A program made the position numbers and the translations under genes. Below the pieces are notes generated by a model. It was not told where the DNA came from, searched no databases, and was given only the letters and a program-made list of their open reading frames with translations. Shown in pieces: positions 46,965-58,679 of a stretch of 64,000 bases of DNA (position 1 is the first letter of the stretch; each line of letters starts with the position of its first letter). Source of the stretch: Collybiopsis luxurians FD-317 M1. Taxonomy: Eukaryota > Basidiomycota > Agaricomycetes > Agaricales > Omphalotaceae. The stretch spans positions 240,509-304,508 of the forward strand of contig KN834756.1 in NCBI GenBank assembly GCA_000827265.1, read 5' to 3'.

Positions 46965-49264
46965 TCAATCTGCCACACATCGTTTGGCTGTTACTGAAAT
47001 ATCCAATGATTTTAAAGAGATTGCCTCAGGTTTACTCACATTACTATCCCAATCGTGGTTGTACTCGGCACCAGATTGGTACACCCGGGCTCGGAGGGCT
47101 AAACTTGAAGTTGTGACAGGTTCTCCATCATTTCTCAGTCGCTGTCGTAGCGATTTTCGGAAGTTGAGGGAAGCCAAAAGACTATTTGCATAGACTAGAA
47201 AGAAGGGCATCAACATCATGAAGTCCTAAGCAAATATAGCAACATTACATGTTGCGCACTTACGTGTACCACTTACAAAATCAAGAGCCAGCCACACGAG
47301 GTTCGATGGGTTTTGTATGTATACGATGATTTGAACCACGGCTAGTACCCTGATTGTGAATCCCCACTCTCGGGATCAGAATGTGTTCGTAAAAATAGAA
47401 GATTTCACATACAAAAGCAATAAGAAGCGGTTTATAGCGTAGATAATTAATTTCGTGATGACCGAGTTTGTCCTGAAATAAACACAGCGTCAGTGGCTCT
47501 AGAATGCGAATTCCAGCGAGTTCTTTCGGGACAGTAAATTAGACGTTGAGGGAGCTAAGAAAGTACTTACTTTTCCACTGCATCTCGACTATGACGATTC
47601 TCATTTAAGAGCAGACACAATGACAATGCGATCGATGCATCGGAGAGAATTCCAAAAACAACATAGGGAATCGCTGCGGCGAACTATCATGCGTTGGTTA
47701 TCAGGGGTAAGCTAAGGACATAATAGTCTGCAATTGTACCTTCACCACATGAGATTCTTCGAATTCTGCAAATTTGCTCTTGATGAGCCTGATCATGTTA
47801 AATGCTCAATCGACTCAGGTGTAAAAGCTCGGATTTGATACTCACAGAAATACGAAGATTTCTGCAGACAGGATCCATGCCAGTGTAAAACTGAGACCGT
47901 GCAAAATACATGGGATCACACATAGGCTCACCCAGTCCAAAACCTGTTAGTAGCAATAATTTTGAAAATTTGCTCGAAATATTTCCCTTGTTATGGCATT
48001 GCAAGCTTACAAAAATGTGCGACGACTGTGACGCCAAGAGCAGAAGTCAGCACCCACCTCGTCATTCCTTTGCTGACTATGGATATTCCAAGTTAGATAT
48101 AGATTGTTATGACGACGGCATAGTGCCCGACTTACTGGCAAACACTTGTCCAGTGAAGAAGCTAAAAAAAAGCTAATTAATTTTCATCCTCGAGTCCATC
48201 TAATCCGCTGGTATACTTGCCTCTGAACGACACTGCCGAGAAACACCTGGATTATAACAGGAGTTCAGCCAAAATCTTACTTATGTCAGCCATAAAATTC
48301 TGTTTACGTTGAACAGGGTAATCAACTAGCGGACAAATTGAAGATGTTAGCAGTTCCGCAATCCCAGCCACCGCCGATATTGGCAACCAATAAAAAGCAC
48401 GTTACCTTCAGAGACCTGCCAGTGGGAGGATGTCAAAAACAGAGCAACATAGTAAATAAGACGGTAAACCAGTTGATAGTAGCAAACTCGGCAGGGTTTG
48501 CGATGTTCAAAATCTTTCGAGGATGTCAGCCTAGATGAATATTGAGTGTATCAAATACAACTTACCACATAAAAATATATGACGTAGGTAACTTCGGATT
48601 GTGGAATGAAAAAAGCAATTCGATATTGCATATATGACTCCTTAGAAATACCTAGTGCCATATGCGCGGAATCAAATACCCTGGTGATTGATTCATGAAT
48701 GACTAGAAAACAATGAAACCGGAAAACAAGATCCCACCAGATAATGGCCACCTATATATGTGATGCCCAATAATCAGCCTTGTATGTACGTGATATACTC
48801 CACGACGTACTAAGAGCTTGATCCCCATTTTGTCAGTGGAGTAGTGCATGAAATAGATATATGTCTTGAGTGCCATAACCAGGCAGGACAATGAATTTTA
48901 TTTGATTTTCAGTTGATGTGTTCAGGTATGCATGAGCAATACATATAAATGTTTTAACAGCGGTTAATGTACTTACTTGGAGGCTAGTAAGACCATATAG
49001 CCTGATAGGCGCAGGTTCAGTCAGATTCAATGCCCACAGATAGATTAGGAAGAATTGTGTCGGGATATTGGATGGAAGGACTCATTGAGAATAGGTTAAA
49101 ATGCAACATACATTGCTGTTATAATGGTTCCGATAAATAGCGGACCTAAGGACATAGAATTGCATGGTCACCGAATTGTAACAAGAATAATTTGAGAAGG
49201 GGAGCTAACCGAACGAATTTACAAGTATATTTCTTACAGCATCTATATCCGGGGTTGAAGACAT
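46965..49264 (-). CDS. DUF6534-family multi-pass membrane protein
   Basis: DUF6534 proteins are Agaricomycete-type seven-helix membrane proteins of unknown role. The ATG at 49264 opens MSSTPDIDAVRNILVNSFG. Successive small exons give PLFIGTIITAM, LYGLTSLQ, TYIYFMHYSTDKMGIKLL, VAIIWVFDSAHMAL (an intron splits the block), VTYVIYFYV, VFLGSVVQ, then VFAISKGMTRWVLTSALGVT and VVAHF. After a very short exon reading EIFVFL come LIKSKFAEFEESHVVK, FAAAIPYVVFGILSDASIAL and SLCLLLNENRHSRD, then TNSVITKLIIYAINR, VQIIVYIQNPSNLVWLALD and the family-typical VYANSLLASLNFRKSLRQRL. It ends with an extended polar tail, stop at 46965. There are about a dozen introns. All blocks are in the expected order, so I treat it as intact, although not every junction was verified. 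Confidence 0.68.
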
Positions 49265-51737
49265 CCTGTATGCTATTCGATGAGTCCAGGGTAGAGGTTC
49301 GTAAACTTTGAATCGCGGTTCAACTATGTTCTTTAAATATATCTGCTAAGGTGCCACAGCGCGGTAAGTCACCTGATGTACCCGAAAATACCTAAAAGTA
49401 CAAAAAAAAATGTATCGACAATTTCAACTGCCTCTCCAAAGTCAAAAATCTGTGTCTAAGCCATCCCTTCGGAGAGAGAATCCTTTCGCTGAGTTTCTCT
49501 GGGGCAGATTCCACGTTTTACATCGCTACGAATTTTTCATACATTTCCAAGTATTTTGCGCATTTTCACAGATGACATTCCGGCTCTCAGGCCACCATTG
49601 ATCATCAAATGGATAGCTTGAGGTCAGTCAATTGGAAAAATTGCTCCTAGTTTCACTAATGCTCTGGCCGATCAAGGAAAAACGCAGAGCCATCCGTTCC
49701 ATCAAGATAATTGTTCCGCATGTTCAGAATAAACAGATCTTCCACTGTGGTGGATTGTAGATTCAACTCAGCAAAGCGGAGTCTGCGCTTATTAGAAGAA
49801 ATTAGCTACCAAGGACTGGGCGGATATATATAGAGTCATAGACAAGTAAGTTCCTTTGCTCCAAGTTGTACAGCCTTCAATCGAGTAGTAGCACCGATAA
49901 GTACGCTCCTTAGTGTAATTCCGCAACATACTAAAGAAGGGAAGGAAGTGTACTATTACACGGGACTGAATCTGATGCGCACAAGCATCACTGATGGAAT
50001 TGTCAAGGCCGGGTTATTTCAATCTACTGCGCCTCATCGGTTATCCTCTGAGTCGTATTTAAGTTGTTCCAATCCATAGCTACTGCCGTAAATCTTGTAC
50101 CCGTAATAATGGATTCGGACACCCGTTCCGGCACTGTTTATTATCTTGGCAAATCTGAGAATCTTCAAGGATCTTTGAGGCAGTTTTTGACTGGGTATCA
50201 GCTCCACGACAACAGCTTGCTGATAATATTTGCTCAAATGTCTCTAGGTTGCGGAGTCCTGTGGATAAGACAATTATAGGGAACACCTGAAGGAACGACT
50301 TCACATCATCCGGAATCCTTCGAGAATCTGTTTATTCGTCGCATGAGAGTTGATTAATTATATTATTATATATTCCTCTCTTTCATCCAACATTACAGTT
50401 CATAGACGGTAGTATCATACAATTAAACTGCCATTCTTTGATACGTTGTAGCCCATGCGCTTAGCCGCAACCCATTGCAAAACGTCGAAAAATGCCACGC
50501 TTTATAGTAAATCTTAGCGGATGATGTGGGATCACTGAGTCGGGCATCTGTCAGTTTGCAAAGAATACTAAAAAGTTTGCAAGAAGGCAATTTCTGGACT
50601 AAAGTTGCTTTCATTGCATGAGCGCGGGTGAAGTATTAATGCCATTAAGTACTGTCTGGCATTACCGCATTGACCATCTAAATGAGATGGATCCCCCTCC
50701 ATTTGCATTCCAATCACTATTGTGGGTTAGGGTGTGCAGTGGTGCCTCTAAGCTGTAAGGCTCAGAATGATGATGGTAAAATAAGGATTGTCTATTGTTA
50801 TCAGCCTTCAGAGTAGGCCTTTTATACTCTACGGTAAATATTCTAGAAGTATCTACAAGGTAAGTAGTAGTTCTACAACAATCACCACTGGCCATTGACG
50901 CATACTTAAAGTTGCCTTCGCTATCATTTTCCTGAGTACAAGCCATATCGATCGGTATTCTTTGTTTTTAGAACTAGATCCACTGTGCCGAGTATAACTA
51001 CGACCGTAAGTGCAGCTTGAAGGAGTGCTATGTGTGACGTAGGGCTAGTAGTTTATTCCTCTGTTGTTAATTACAATTACTCACACGAAGGATTTAATTT
51101 GGTTTTTACCGTAGAAACAAACCGACTTCGCTCGAGTCAAAACCCTGGACCTCTTTAATAGTACTTGCTAAGAATTCGAATGTATCGATTTCAATATTCG
51201 AGTATACCTCAACCCTCACGGGTGGACCGCTGTATTAAAATGGTTCGCGTTATTCTTGATTTGAGGGCACAACACGGGGACTCCGATAAGTCATTAATGT
51301 CGGTATTCAATGATGTCTTCAAAATTACAAGCCGTTCCTAATTATCGACTGAGCTCAAAGTCTTGCACAAAGCGCTACCCCGTTACTAAACACTGGATAT
51401 TCAAACACTGATCCATTAAATCCTTCACTTTCGCTTCAGACCAAATCGTTCAGAACGATTCCAAAAATGGAACCGAGGTCAAAGAGTTGGCCGGACATTG
51501 CCGTACGGTAAGCGCCGGATGCGTGCTGTCTGGGGTAACCGTGTCCGGGGTAACCCCGGTTTGCCTTTTTTGTCCACCAACATACAGCTGTGAACACGAT
51601 CATCATTCATATGCGCCCAAATGACCTCAGACCTTAGCCCAGCCCCTCAACGTCAACGATAACGAGATACCGTTCTAGAATCTAGGAAGAAGCAAAGCAA
51701 ACTTCTTTCCTTTGAACCGTCACCGTCACCTGCACTA
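49265..51737. other. Intergenic region, AT-rich
   Basis: No gene is supportable in 2.5 kb. Short frames on the minus strand around 50.4-50.9 kb lack recognisable features. The last 120 bp before 51738 probably form the leader of the Nudix gene. Confidence 0.45.
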
Positions 51738-52908
51738 ATGTTCGGATCTCAAGTTCCCTTTGTTCGTAATGTCGGAGGTGGGAGTAGTGGAGGTAGGACA
51801 ACTGCTGGAGGTGGAGGTGGGGGTAGGGCTAGTGGCAGCCGATTCTCTGTTACTTCTAGATCTGCGAATCCAGCTTCCTCGAGTTCGAGCTCAAGTCCGA
51901 CTCCAACACCTCAGTCGTCATCGTCCTCTCCGGCTTCTTCTTCCGCCTCCAACCAAAACCAGAACCAAAACCAAAACCAAAACCAAACCAACCTTCTCCA
52001 CCACTTCCACCTCCTCCGGCGTCAACGCCCCACGCCGCCTCCTCCGCTCATCTTCAGCAAGTGGAGTTCTCCGGGAATTCCGAGTAGCGGATGGGCGTGT
52101 GAGGACTTCATGGTTGGTGTTGGGATGGTTATCATCCAGCCTAGCACGGGGAAGGTGGTTATTGTCGTTGAGACGAAGAAGGGATATTGTTTTTTGCCGA
52201 GGGGGAGGAAAGATCTGGGGGAGACGTTGCAGGAGGCTGCTTTAAGGGAGGCTTATGAGGAGGTATATGTCCTTTTGCGTCTTTACTATTTCGGGATACT
52301 AATTACACACTTTTTCTTTACGGTTTTGGCGTATCCGTGTAATAGTCTGGATACGAAGTTGAATTCTTACCGCTGTACAAATTCACCCACCAGCCTCCGC
52401 CGCCTTCCGATTTAAGTGCGATTCATAGGCCCGATACAGAGCCTATTTATATGACGGTGGATACGTGGGGACCCAAAGTGAGGAGAGGGAAGGTAGTTGA
52501 TAGTGGCGGAGAGTATTTTATTTCGTGGTTCGTTGGTCAGATTCCCGAGAATCCGGTGCGTAGCTATCTATACTATCCTTTCCTTCTCTATTCGTACTGC
52601 TATATTCTGATTCCAAGATCTAACGCCTTGCTTTTTCCACGACGATTTAGGTCCACCACGAAGGTGTTGGAATGCCGGACGAGCAAGACTACAAATCGTA
52701 TATTGTTACGTTTGGAGATGCACTAAAGTTTCTTACGGAAGCGGAGAAGCCTGTGGTGAGGTATGCTCAGCATGTGTACATGGAGCATTTGGCGCAGGAG
52801 GCGACGATGGCGAGTTTGGGAAAGACGCAGCTTGAGGCGGAGATAGGGAGTGGTGGGGTGGTTCCGCATGATGATGAGCGTACGTTGGCTGCGGGTTCGG
52901 AGGGTTGA
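51738..52908 (+). CDS. Nudix hydrolase with low-complexity N-terminus
   Basis: Nudix enzymes hydrolyse nucleoside diphosphates linked to another moiety. Three exons (51738-52262, 52346-52555 and 52651-52908) are all phase 0, giving 330 residues. Residues 1-105 are low complexity: Gly/Ser-rich, then a run of Asn-Gln dipeptides and a Pro-rich stretch. The fold starts at SSGWACEDFMVGVGMVI. The Nudix box is GRKDLGETLQEAALREAYEESGY, matching GX5EX7REUXEEXGU and split by intron 1 just before SGY, so the divalent-metal-binding Glu residues are present. The domain continues through VEFLPLYKFTHQPPPP, GEYFISWFVGQIPENP and YIVTFGDALKFL. The acidic C-terminal tail has no known motif. The substrate cannot be assigned; diadenosine or diphosphoinositol phosphates are only family possibilities. 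No signal peptide was seen. Confidence 0.88.
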
Positions 52909-54295
52909 CTTGTATGCTTTGTTTCTGGAGGTGATCATACCGTTTTGCTGCTAACGGGTTTATCTTCACTCGCTTTTGCTTGTATTTTGTGTTTGACCCA
53001 GGGACGTACGAACGAGTCCCTTTGATGTTGCGGCTCCTGTTCGTCGCATTGCGTATGTACTATATTATTGGATCCTCGGGGAAGTTTCGCTGTAGTTTTC
53101 TTTTGTACTTGTTTTTCTGCTCGAGCTGGCGGATTACTAGTCTATACAGCTCGTAATTGTCATTCATGCATGTATGATACTTGCGCTGTGTACAAGTGTA
53201 TTGGAAGCGAGCGCCGAGGACGTAGTACTAGTCGATCTTGGGAAAAGCTATTGGGAAACCCCCTTTCCGGCAGCAATCCCGGGTTCCAGGGGAAAGAAGG
53301 AAGTTTGTTTTATTACACGGCGTGGTCCACGATCTGAACGCCGGGTTCCAGAGATTATCCCAGTGAAACCCCTTCGAAAATGTCAACTATAGGTTTCTCC
53401 GCAGGCCGTTAACCCCGTCGATGTCGACCCGACCTGCCCTGAAGTTATCGATTAAACGCTGCGCGCTAGTATAGATTTTTTTTAATTCCATTGTCCTCAT
53501 CCCTCCATCCTGCGTCGTCTCCTCTCTTGCGCTTTCTTGTACACCAATCCTTTTACAATGACTGACATAATGACGCTTCTTCGGTAGATGAGAACGAAGT
53601 CTATCTTGTTTCCTCATTCAATTTTTCTGCCATGAACTCAATTCCCTTCTATACTCAAAAAATCCCGAATCCCCTTGTATTCACTCACCCTCCGATATAT
53701 AAATCTTTGCAAATGGGGAGTTGCTAAAGGAGGGGAAGACCAAAGTCAAAAGAAAAATAATTTCTTATTTTTAATTTTAATTTTTTTGGTTGCGTTGGGG
53801 CATTTATTTCGGTGAATTCGTTTCTTCAGTGTTCATGTCGAATGTTGCCTTATGAGGTGCCTTACATATCTTTCTCTGAGCGTACTCCGTGTTTCGAATT
53901 CCTAATGGTTGCCATAGCTATAATAGGATCCTAGAACCTGTAGAATAACACGAGGCTTCGAAAACAGAGTGGAATAGTTATATCCTTAGGACATCATATT
54001 GCATGTAGACTTGGCATAATTTTTCAACTGCCAAAGTAACCAGTCCTCCCTTCGGCAGAGAAGTACCGCATTTACTTGTGCAGGAGACGCGTGTCGGGAA
54101 ATGCAAATGTACAACGCTGGGCACAGGTCTTACTACCACTCCGCCTCCAAAAAAGAAGGGTCCCAGAAGCCCGGGGCACATCTTGGGAGTCATCGAGTTC
54201 AGTTCATATTTATAATTAAGTGAAATGATTGGAACGCACACCGATTCCCCACTACCAACGAGTCGAGCTCTCTTAGTATTACCTTCTCTGAATCC
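52909..54295. other. Intergenic region between convergent genes, holds a duplicated segment
   Basis: Convergent intergenic DNA between the Nudix gene and the kinase/membrane gene. About 480 bp of it (53416-53895) recur at 57966-58440. No gene is seen. Confidence 0.5.
53416..53895 (+). repeat. Direct repeat copy 1 of a ~480-bp non-coding segment
   Basis: It shares with 57966-58440 long matches in order: ATCGATTAAA, TAGATGAGAA, ATGAACTCAATT, CCCCTTGTATTCACTC, GGGGAGTTGCTAA, GGCATTTATTTCGGTGAATT and GAGGTGCCTTACATA. It has no coding capacity, and I see no clear terminal inverted repeats. Confidence 0.75.
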
Positions 54296-55668
54296 TCACG
54301 GATTCCCTCTCGTAATTGATCCCATCGGCAAAGTCGCCGTCGTATCTCTTCTACCTTCCCCTGCGGCCGCTGCATGCCCACCTGTCCTCAGTGAGTGTAA
54401 ACCAGTTATGATGCCCTTCCCCACCTCCTTGACAATACTCCGAACCCATTTACCCATCACCGGCATAACCATCTTCGCAAAGCTTTGTACAAGACTGGGA
54501 AGATAATAAAAGCACACCCAATGGCACACCGCTATTGGAATAGGGGCGCAGAGCACCCATAGAACTGCAGGTGGTATGGCTTCGTGTGCAACGATAAAGA
54601 GGAATGCGACAAGAGAGAAGATGGAGAGGAGCGTGTAAAGGGCCGGAAGGCGTGCAGAAAGGGAAAAATACGCCCAGTGACGGATAGATTGGGGTAGGGC
54701 GGAGGGAGGTATAGATATAGATGTAGGGGAATGTTGGAATGCAGAAGTGCCACTGGACAAGGAGGGTGATTGAGATAGGGAGGGGGAAGAAGAAGAAGAG
54801 GAGGAGGAGGAAGGGGGAGCAGAATTCGGAGTGGAAGGAGGAGAAGAGGGGCTATAGTCAGATGGAGATGGATGAATGCGATTCTATAATGATAACACAT
54901 CAACATGTCGAATCTGTCCCAAAAGTCTGTCCGCTAGTGACTACTTACAAGGAAAGTCTCGACATCTCTCCCACAATAAGATACCCAAAAGTACACATCC
55001 CAAATCAACCCCAGTGCGGTTGTTGCTGCGCTCACACCGGCTACTGATCGCACACACACATTTATGGGGAATAACGATGATGATAATGTGATGCAAGAAA
55101 GGGTATGGGGAGTGGTAGCAATATCAGAGGATAAGGGGGGTATGGCAAAGATGGCAATGTTAACACTGCAAAGGGCGCATTGTAAGCATGTAATTAGATT
55201 CAGGCAAGAAAATACTAACGCAGCTAAACCGATCAACCATGTACCGATAGAAGTCCACTCGGCCTGCAAGCGCTCGTAGACCTTCTCGTAGCTTGAGCTC
55301 TTGTGCGCTGGACTGGTTTGCGGAATCTGGGGAGAGTTTGCGAGAGAAATAGCGAGGCTCAACTCTTCGTATTCTGCATTTTTGAGTTCCTCGTACATCG
55401 TGAATTTACAGAGAGCACGTTCCCACCATTTCCATGTCGCCTTATTATCGAGTCCAGTGACTACGTCGCCAATGTGTACAGGTAAAACTGGCTGACGGAA
55501 TGGCTGACTGGAGGCTAACACCACATGGTCCGTTGAAACAAGGAGTTCACTCGAATCTTTTCCCCCTCTAATTCGCATCTCTTCTTTATCGCTGAACATA
55601 TCAATGAAGATGCCACTATCATTAGGTGAAGGCTGGTCTTCCACGCGCTTGGAACTCGAGTCCGTCAT
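54296..55668 (-). other. Membrane module of the kinase gene (or separate membrane-protein gene)
   Basis: If translated from the ATG at 55668 this part alone makes 417 residues: a polar N-terminus (MTDSSSKRVEDQPSPNDSG), a helix-like NKATWKWWERALCKFTMYEE stretch, then four or five hydrophobic segments interrupted by a run of nine serines. Only 66 bp and no intergenic promoter separate this ATG from the preceding kinase splice acceptor, and those 66 bp are an open, in-frame extension. I therefore favour a single gene. Introns at 55166-55219 and 54884-54948 are canonical. Confidence 0.55.
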
Positions 55669-57037
55669 ACATTCTTCAACATCGTAACCTTTATATGGGC
55701 GACGATTGCGAAGTCCAGACTCCGGTGAAGATATCTATCGCGTTAATCAGCAACTAGTTGAGAATGGGAGCGTGTCGAAATTATATACCTGGTCCGACTC
55801 AGGATTAAGGCCATCGAAGCAGTCTGAATCTCTTTGCTGGTCAGAAGAAGGGGGCGGCTGCAAGAAAATGGTGAGCATTATTCGAGCCGGAGCATAGACG
55901 TCATCTGGAAAAACAGCATGACCTACATACCATGGGGGAGTCAAAGACCTCACGGATATACGGTCTAGAAAACTCGTCCCAATTGGGCTTTGGTTCTGCT
56001 ACCTGCAGCTTGACGGGGGACGATTTAGTCTGCGACAAATCATTGTCGATCACCATTCCTGCCGCCCAAGGACAAAGGGCTATATGTCCCTCAAATATAA
56101 CATCTTTGCAATAGAACGTGTTGACATCCCGTAGAGCTACTCGTAGCTCTGGGATTGTCATTCGACGCCGGTAGTCGACGGCCAGCATGCGAACTAGGAT
56201 GGTGTTGACTTTATCAGAAATGGGGAGAACAGTGGGTAGAAAGCTTTGTGGATCACGGGAATAAGCTTTAAACATAGGGTCCCAGATAGTTGCAGACTTC
56301 CAAGGATGTCGGCCTGTTACTAAATTTAGAAGAATGATACCTAGAGACCAAATGTCGTTATGCATGGGCGAGTAAGCTCCCTCAGGGGAAAAATTTCCAT
56401 CTTGACATTCTGGGTAAAGTGATGCATATTAGTATAAATTTTCCGAATAGAGTGACTTACCTGGACTCCTGTATCCACTTCCTGTCCAAAACTCTTTACT
56501 CATTTTGTCCGATGTAGCCATGCCAAAGTTGCTTATCCCGACTCGAGAACCATGGTCAAAGCAGAAAATATTTTCGGGCTTCAAGTCACAATGGTAAATG
56601 CCGCGCTCGTGAAGATGTGCGACTGCGTCAATTATCTGAAAAAACACATTCATGATGAGATTGTCTTTACCCAGATACCGACCCTGAAGGATTTGGTGGA
56701 ATAAGTCGTGATCTGGAGCGTAGTCCATAACGATGTATGTGCAGTTGGGCTCCTCGATGACTCGGTGGAGAGTAATAACGTTCTCGTGATCGCTCGCCAG
56801 GCGATGAAGATAAGCCTTCCGCTGAATCTGTTGCTGAAGCGCAGTCGATGAATGAGGATGCAAGAAACATTTGACTACATATGACTTGCATAGAGAAAGA
56901 CCGATATGTTCTGCTAGATACACCGCGCCAGAAGTGCTTTCTTTCAGAACGTCGACAAGTCTCAATGAATCGTTGTCAATGCGAGTGCCAGGACGTGGAG
57001 GGAGAAGAGGCACTGGCGATGAATCGCTGAATGTCAT
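54296..57037 (-). CDS. Divergent Ser/Thr protein kinase fused in frame to a multi-pass membrane region
   Basis: Exons 56461-57037, 55931-56409, 55789-55857, 55220-55734, 54949-55165 and 54296-54883 join with correct phase and no stop, giving about 814 residues. The ATG at 57037 was chosen because the frame upstream begins only at TTG. The kinase occupies residues about 20-300. The ATP-loop region LKESTSGAVYLAE lacks the usual glycines. VVKCF holds the VAIK-type Lys. The catalytic loop is HCDLKPEN, with Cys for the Arg of HRD. The metal-binding DFG is replaced by NFG (GISNFGMA). The activation segment ends TGSGYRSPE, and DIWSLGIILLNLVTGRHPW follows. It resembles the Ran1/Ksp1-type fungal kinases. 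After a Pro/Ser linker, the C-terminal half has hydrophobic segments near GTWLIGLAAVNIAIFAIPPL, the VRSVAGVSAATTALGLIWDVYFWV region and, after a poly-Ser stretch, the ALYTLLSIFSLVAFLFIVAH and IPIAVCHWVCFYYLPSL regions. Alternatively, the membrane part is a separate gene starting at ATG 55668. Confidence 0.65.
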
Positions 57038-58679
57038 GCTGGGGGAGGAAAGCCAATGCAAGAAAGTAGAGGGCAAGTAGCCTGAGAATGAATAGATCGT
57101 GTAACACGACCTGCTCGTGTTCAAAAGGTGTTAAGTAAATAACATGAACAGGATCAGAACAGAGGTCGGTCCCGTGCCCGTTGGGCGGCAAACCTGACTA
57201 GCCCGCGGACATCAGATCCCACTAAAGACAGTGTCATTGGATGATGATGAACCGGGTTGGACAGCTCGACTTTAAAGAGCTTTCAGCACGAACTATGATG
57301 TCGGATAGCAGGTGCTATAAGCATTTTCCATCCCAGTCAAGACCTACGCTCGAGAAAGAATAAACCAAAATCTCCAGCCGGGTGGCAAGGACTTGTGCCT
57401 TTCTGGTCAGATTCGCAAGAAATCGTGCGTTGTAGTCTTACCCAGCGCACCCATCCACTGTTTGCTACTTGTAAGACTCGAAGGGAGAATATACGGTACG
57501 GTAGTCTCGAGCGACATGATATTGCTTCCATGTCCTAGCTCGGTTTGCAAACGGTAAAGTTCCAAGATACCAGGGTTTGTTAAGTACATTGAAGTGCGAC
57601 GTATCTGTCTAGAAGTTCTGGAGCCTGAGAAGCTTGGAGAAGAGATTCAGGCTCGAACTGTAGAAGTTACAAGGTGAATTACACAAGAATTATGTGTAGG
57701 GGGTGAGACAATTGCATACCAGTGGCGTGCAAAGGGCTTCGTCACGTCTAATAGACCTGCAGTAACCGTGGTGTCTTTCCTGGGCCAGTGTAAAGATTGC
57801 TCCAAATATCCAGTTTTTGACCTTGTCGTCAATTAGACGGATAAAAATCAGTCTGAAACTGCCTCATTTATCGAACACCGGATCTTTGCACATCAATTCA
57901 ACCAATTATACCTTTCTTTGAGTTTGGAGCGAAGAAGGAAGAGGGGATCAGTTTTTTTCGAGGCGACCTGGCCTGCCCTTAAGTAATCGATTAAAAGCCG
58001 CATGCTGTGTAAAAATTTTCTTTTTACTCGCTTCTTCTTCCGACTTCCATCGTCTTCATCCCTTCCTCATCCCTCGTCTCTCTGTCCTGCGCTGTCTCCT
58101 TCCTTGCGTTCTTCTTGTATCCCAACCTATCCCAATCTGTCTATAACGATGATGACGTTCCTCAGTAGATGAGAAAAATGTTTATTTAAAACTTGCTTCT
58201 TCATTCATTTTTTCTCTCATGAACTCAATTACCTTCACAACTCGTTCCTTGCCAGAATCCCCTTGTATTCACTCCCCCTTCGATATATCATCATGGCGAA
58301 TGGGGGAGTTGCTAATGGAGGGGAAGAGTAAAGCCAAAAAAAATTTTTTTTAGGGCATTTATTTCGGTGAATTCGTTTTTTTTAGTATTCGTCGAATCTT
58401 GCCTTACGAGGTGCCTTACATACCTTACCCTACTCTGAGTATTCTCTCACAAGAAATTGCGTAGTTTTTGCTATGAGTTTGCTATATTTTCGCCATAGGT
58501 TTTCTTTGAATAAAGCGATGCTTCGAAATGACAGAACCCTTGAACGTGTCCGTCGGCAGAACTTGGTTCTTCGGATCTTCGGTCCGGTGGTTACTCAAAA
58601 AGGCACCCGAATGGAACGGAGCCCTGCGCGCCGCGCGGTGTTTGTTTTTTTTTTTGCGACGTGTTCAACGACGGCGACC
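57038..58679. other. Divergent intergenic region (kinase gene / CHO2)
   Basis: No gene is seen. It holds the second copy of the 480-bp repeat (57966-58440). The last 60 bp before the CHO2 ATG contain a T-run and CG-rich stretches. Confidence 0.5.
57966..58440 (+). repeat. Direct repeat copy 2 of a ~480-bp non-coding segment
   Basis: This is the partner of 53416-53895, in the same orientation, about 4.5 kb apart on the other side of the kinase gene. Similarity is high in blocks, with small indels and variable A/T runs. It lies upstream of CHO2. Confidence 0.75.

Noticed and set aside
45245..49960. Shared TACTATTACACGG-like words near 45245, 49950 and 53310
   Set aside because: The matches are short and flanked by unrelated sequence, too little to call a dispersed element.
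55905..55930. 26-bp intron GTATGT..TTCCAG in the kinase gene
   Set aside because: It is too short for a fungal spliceosomal intron. The 73-bp alternative with the same donor and the TTGCAG acceptor before 55857 keeps phase.
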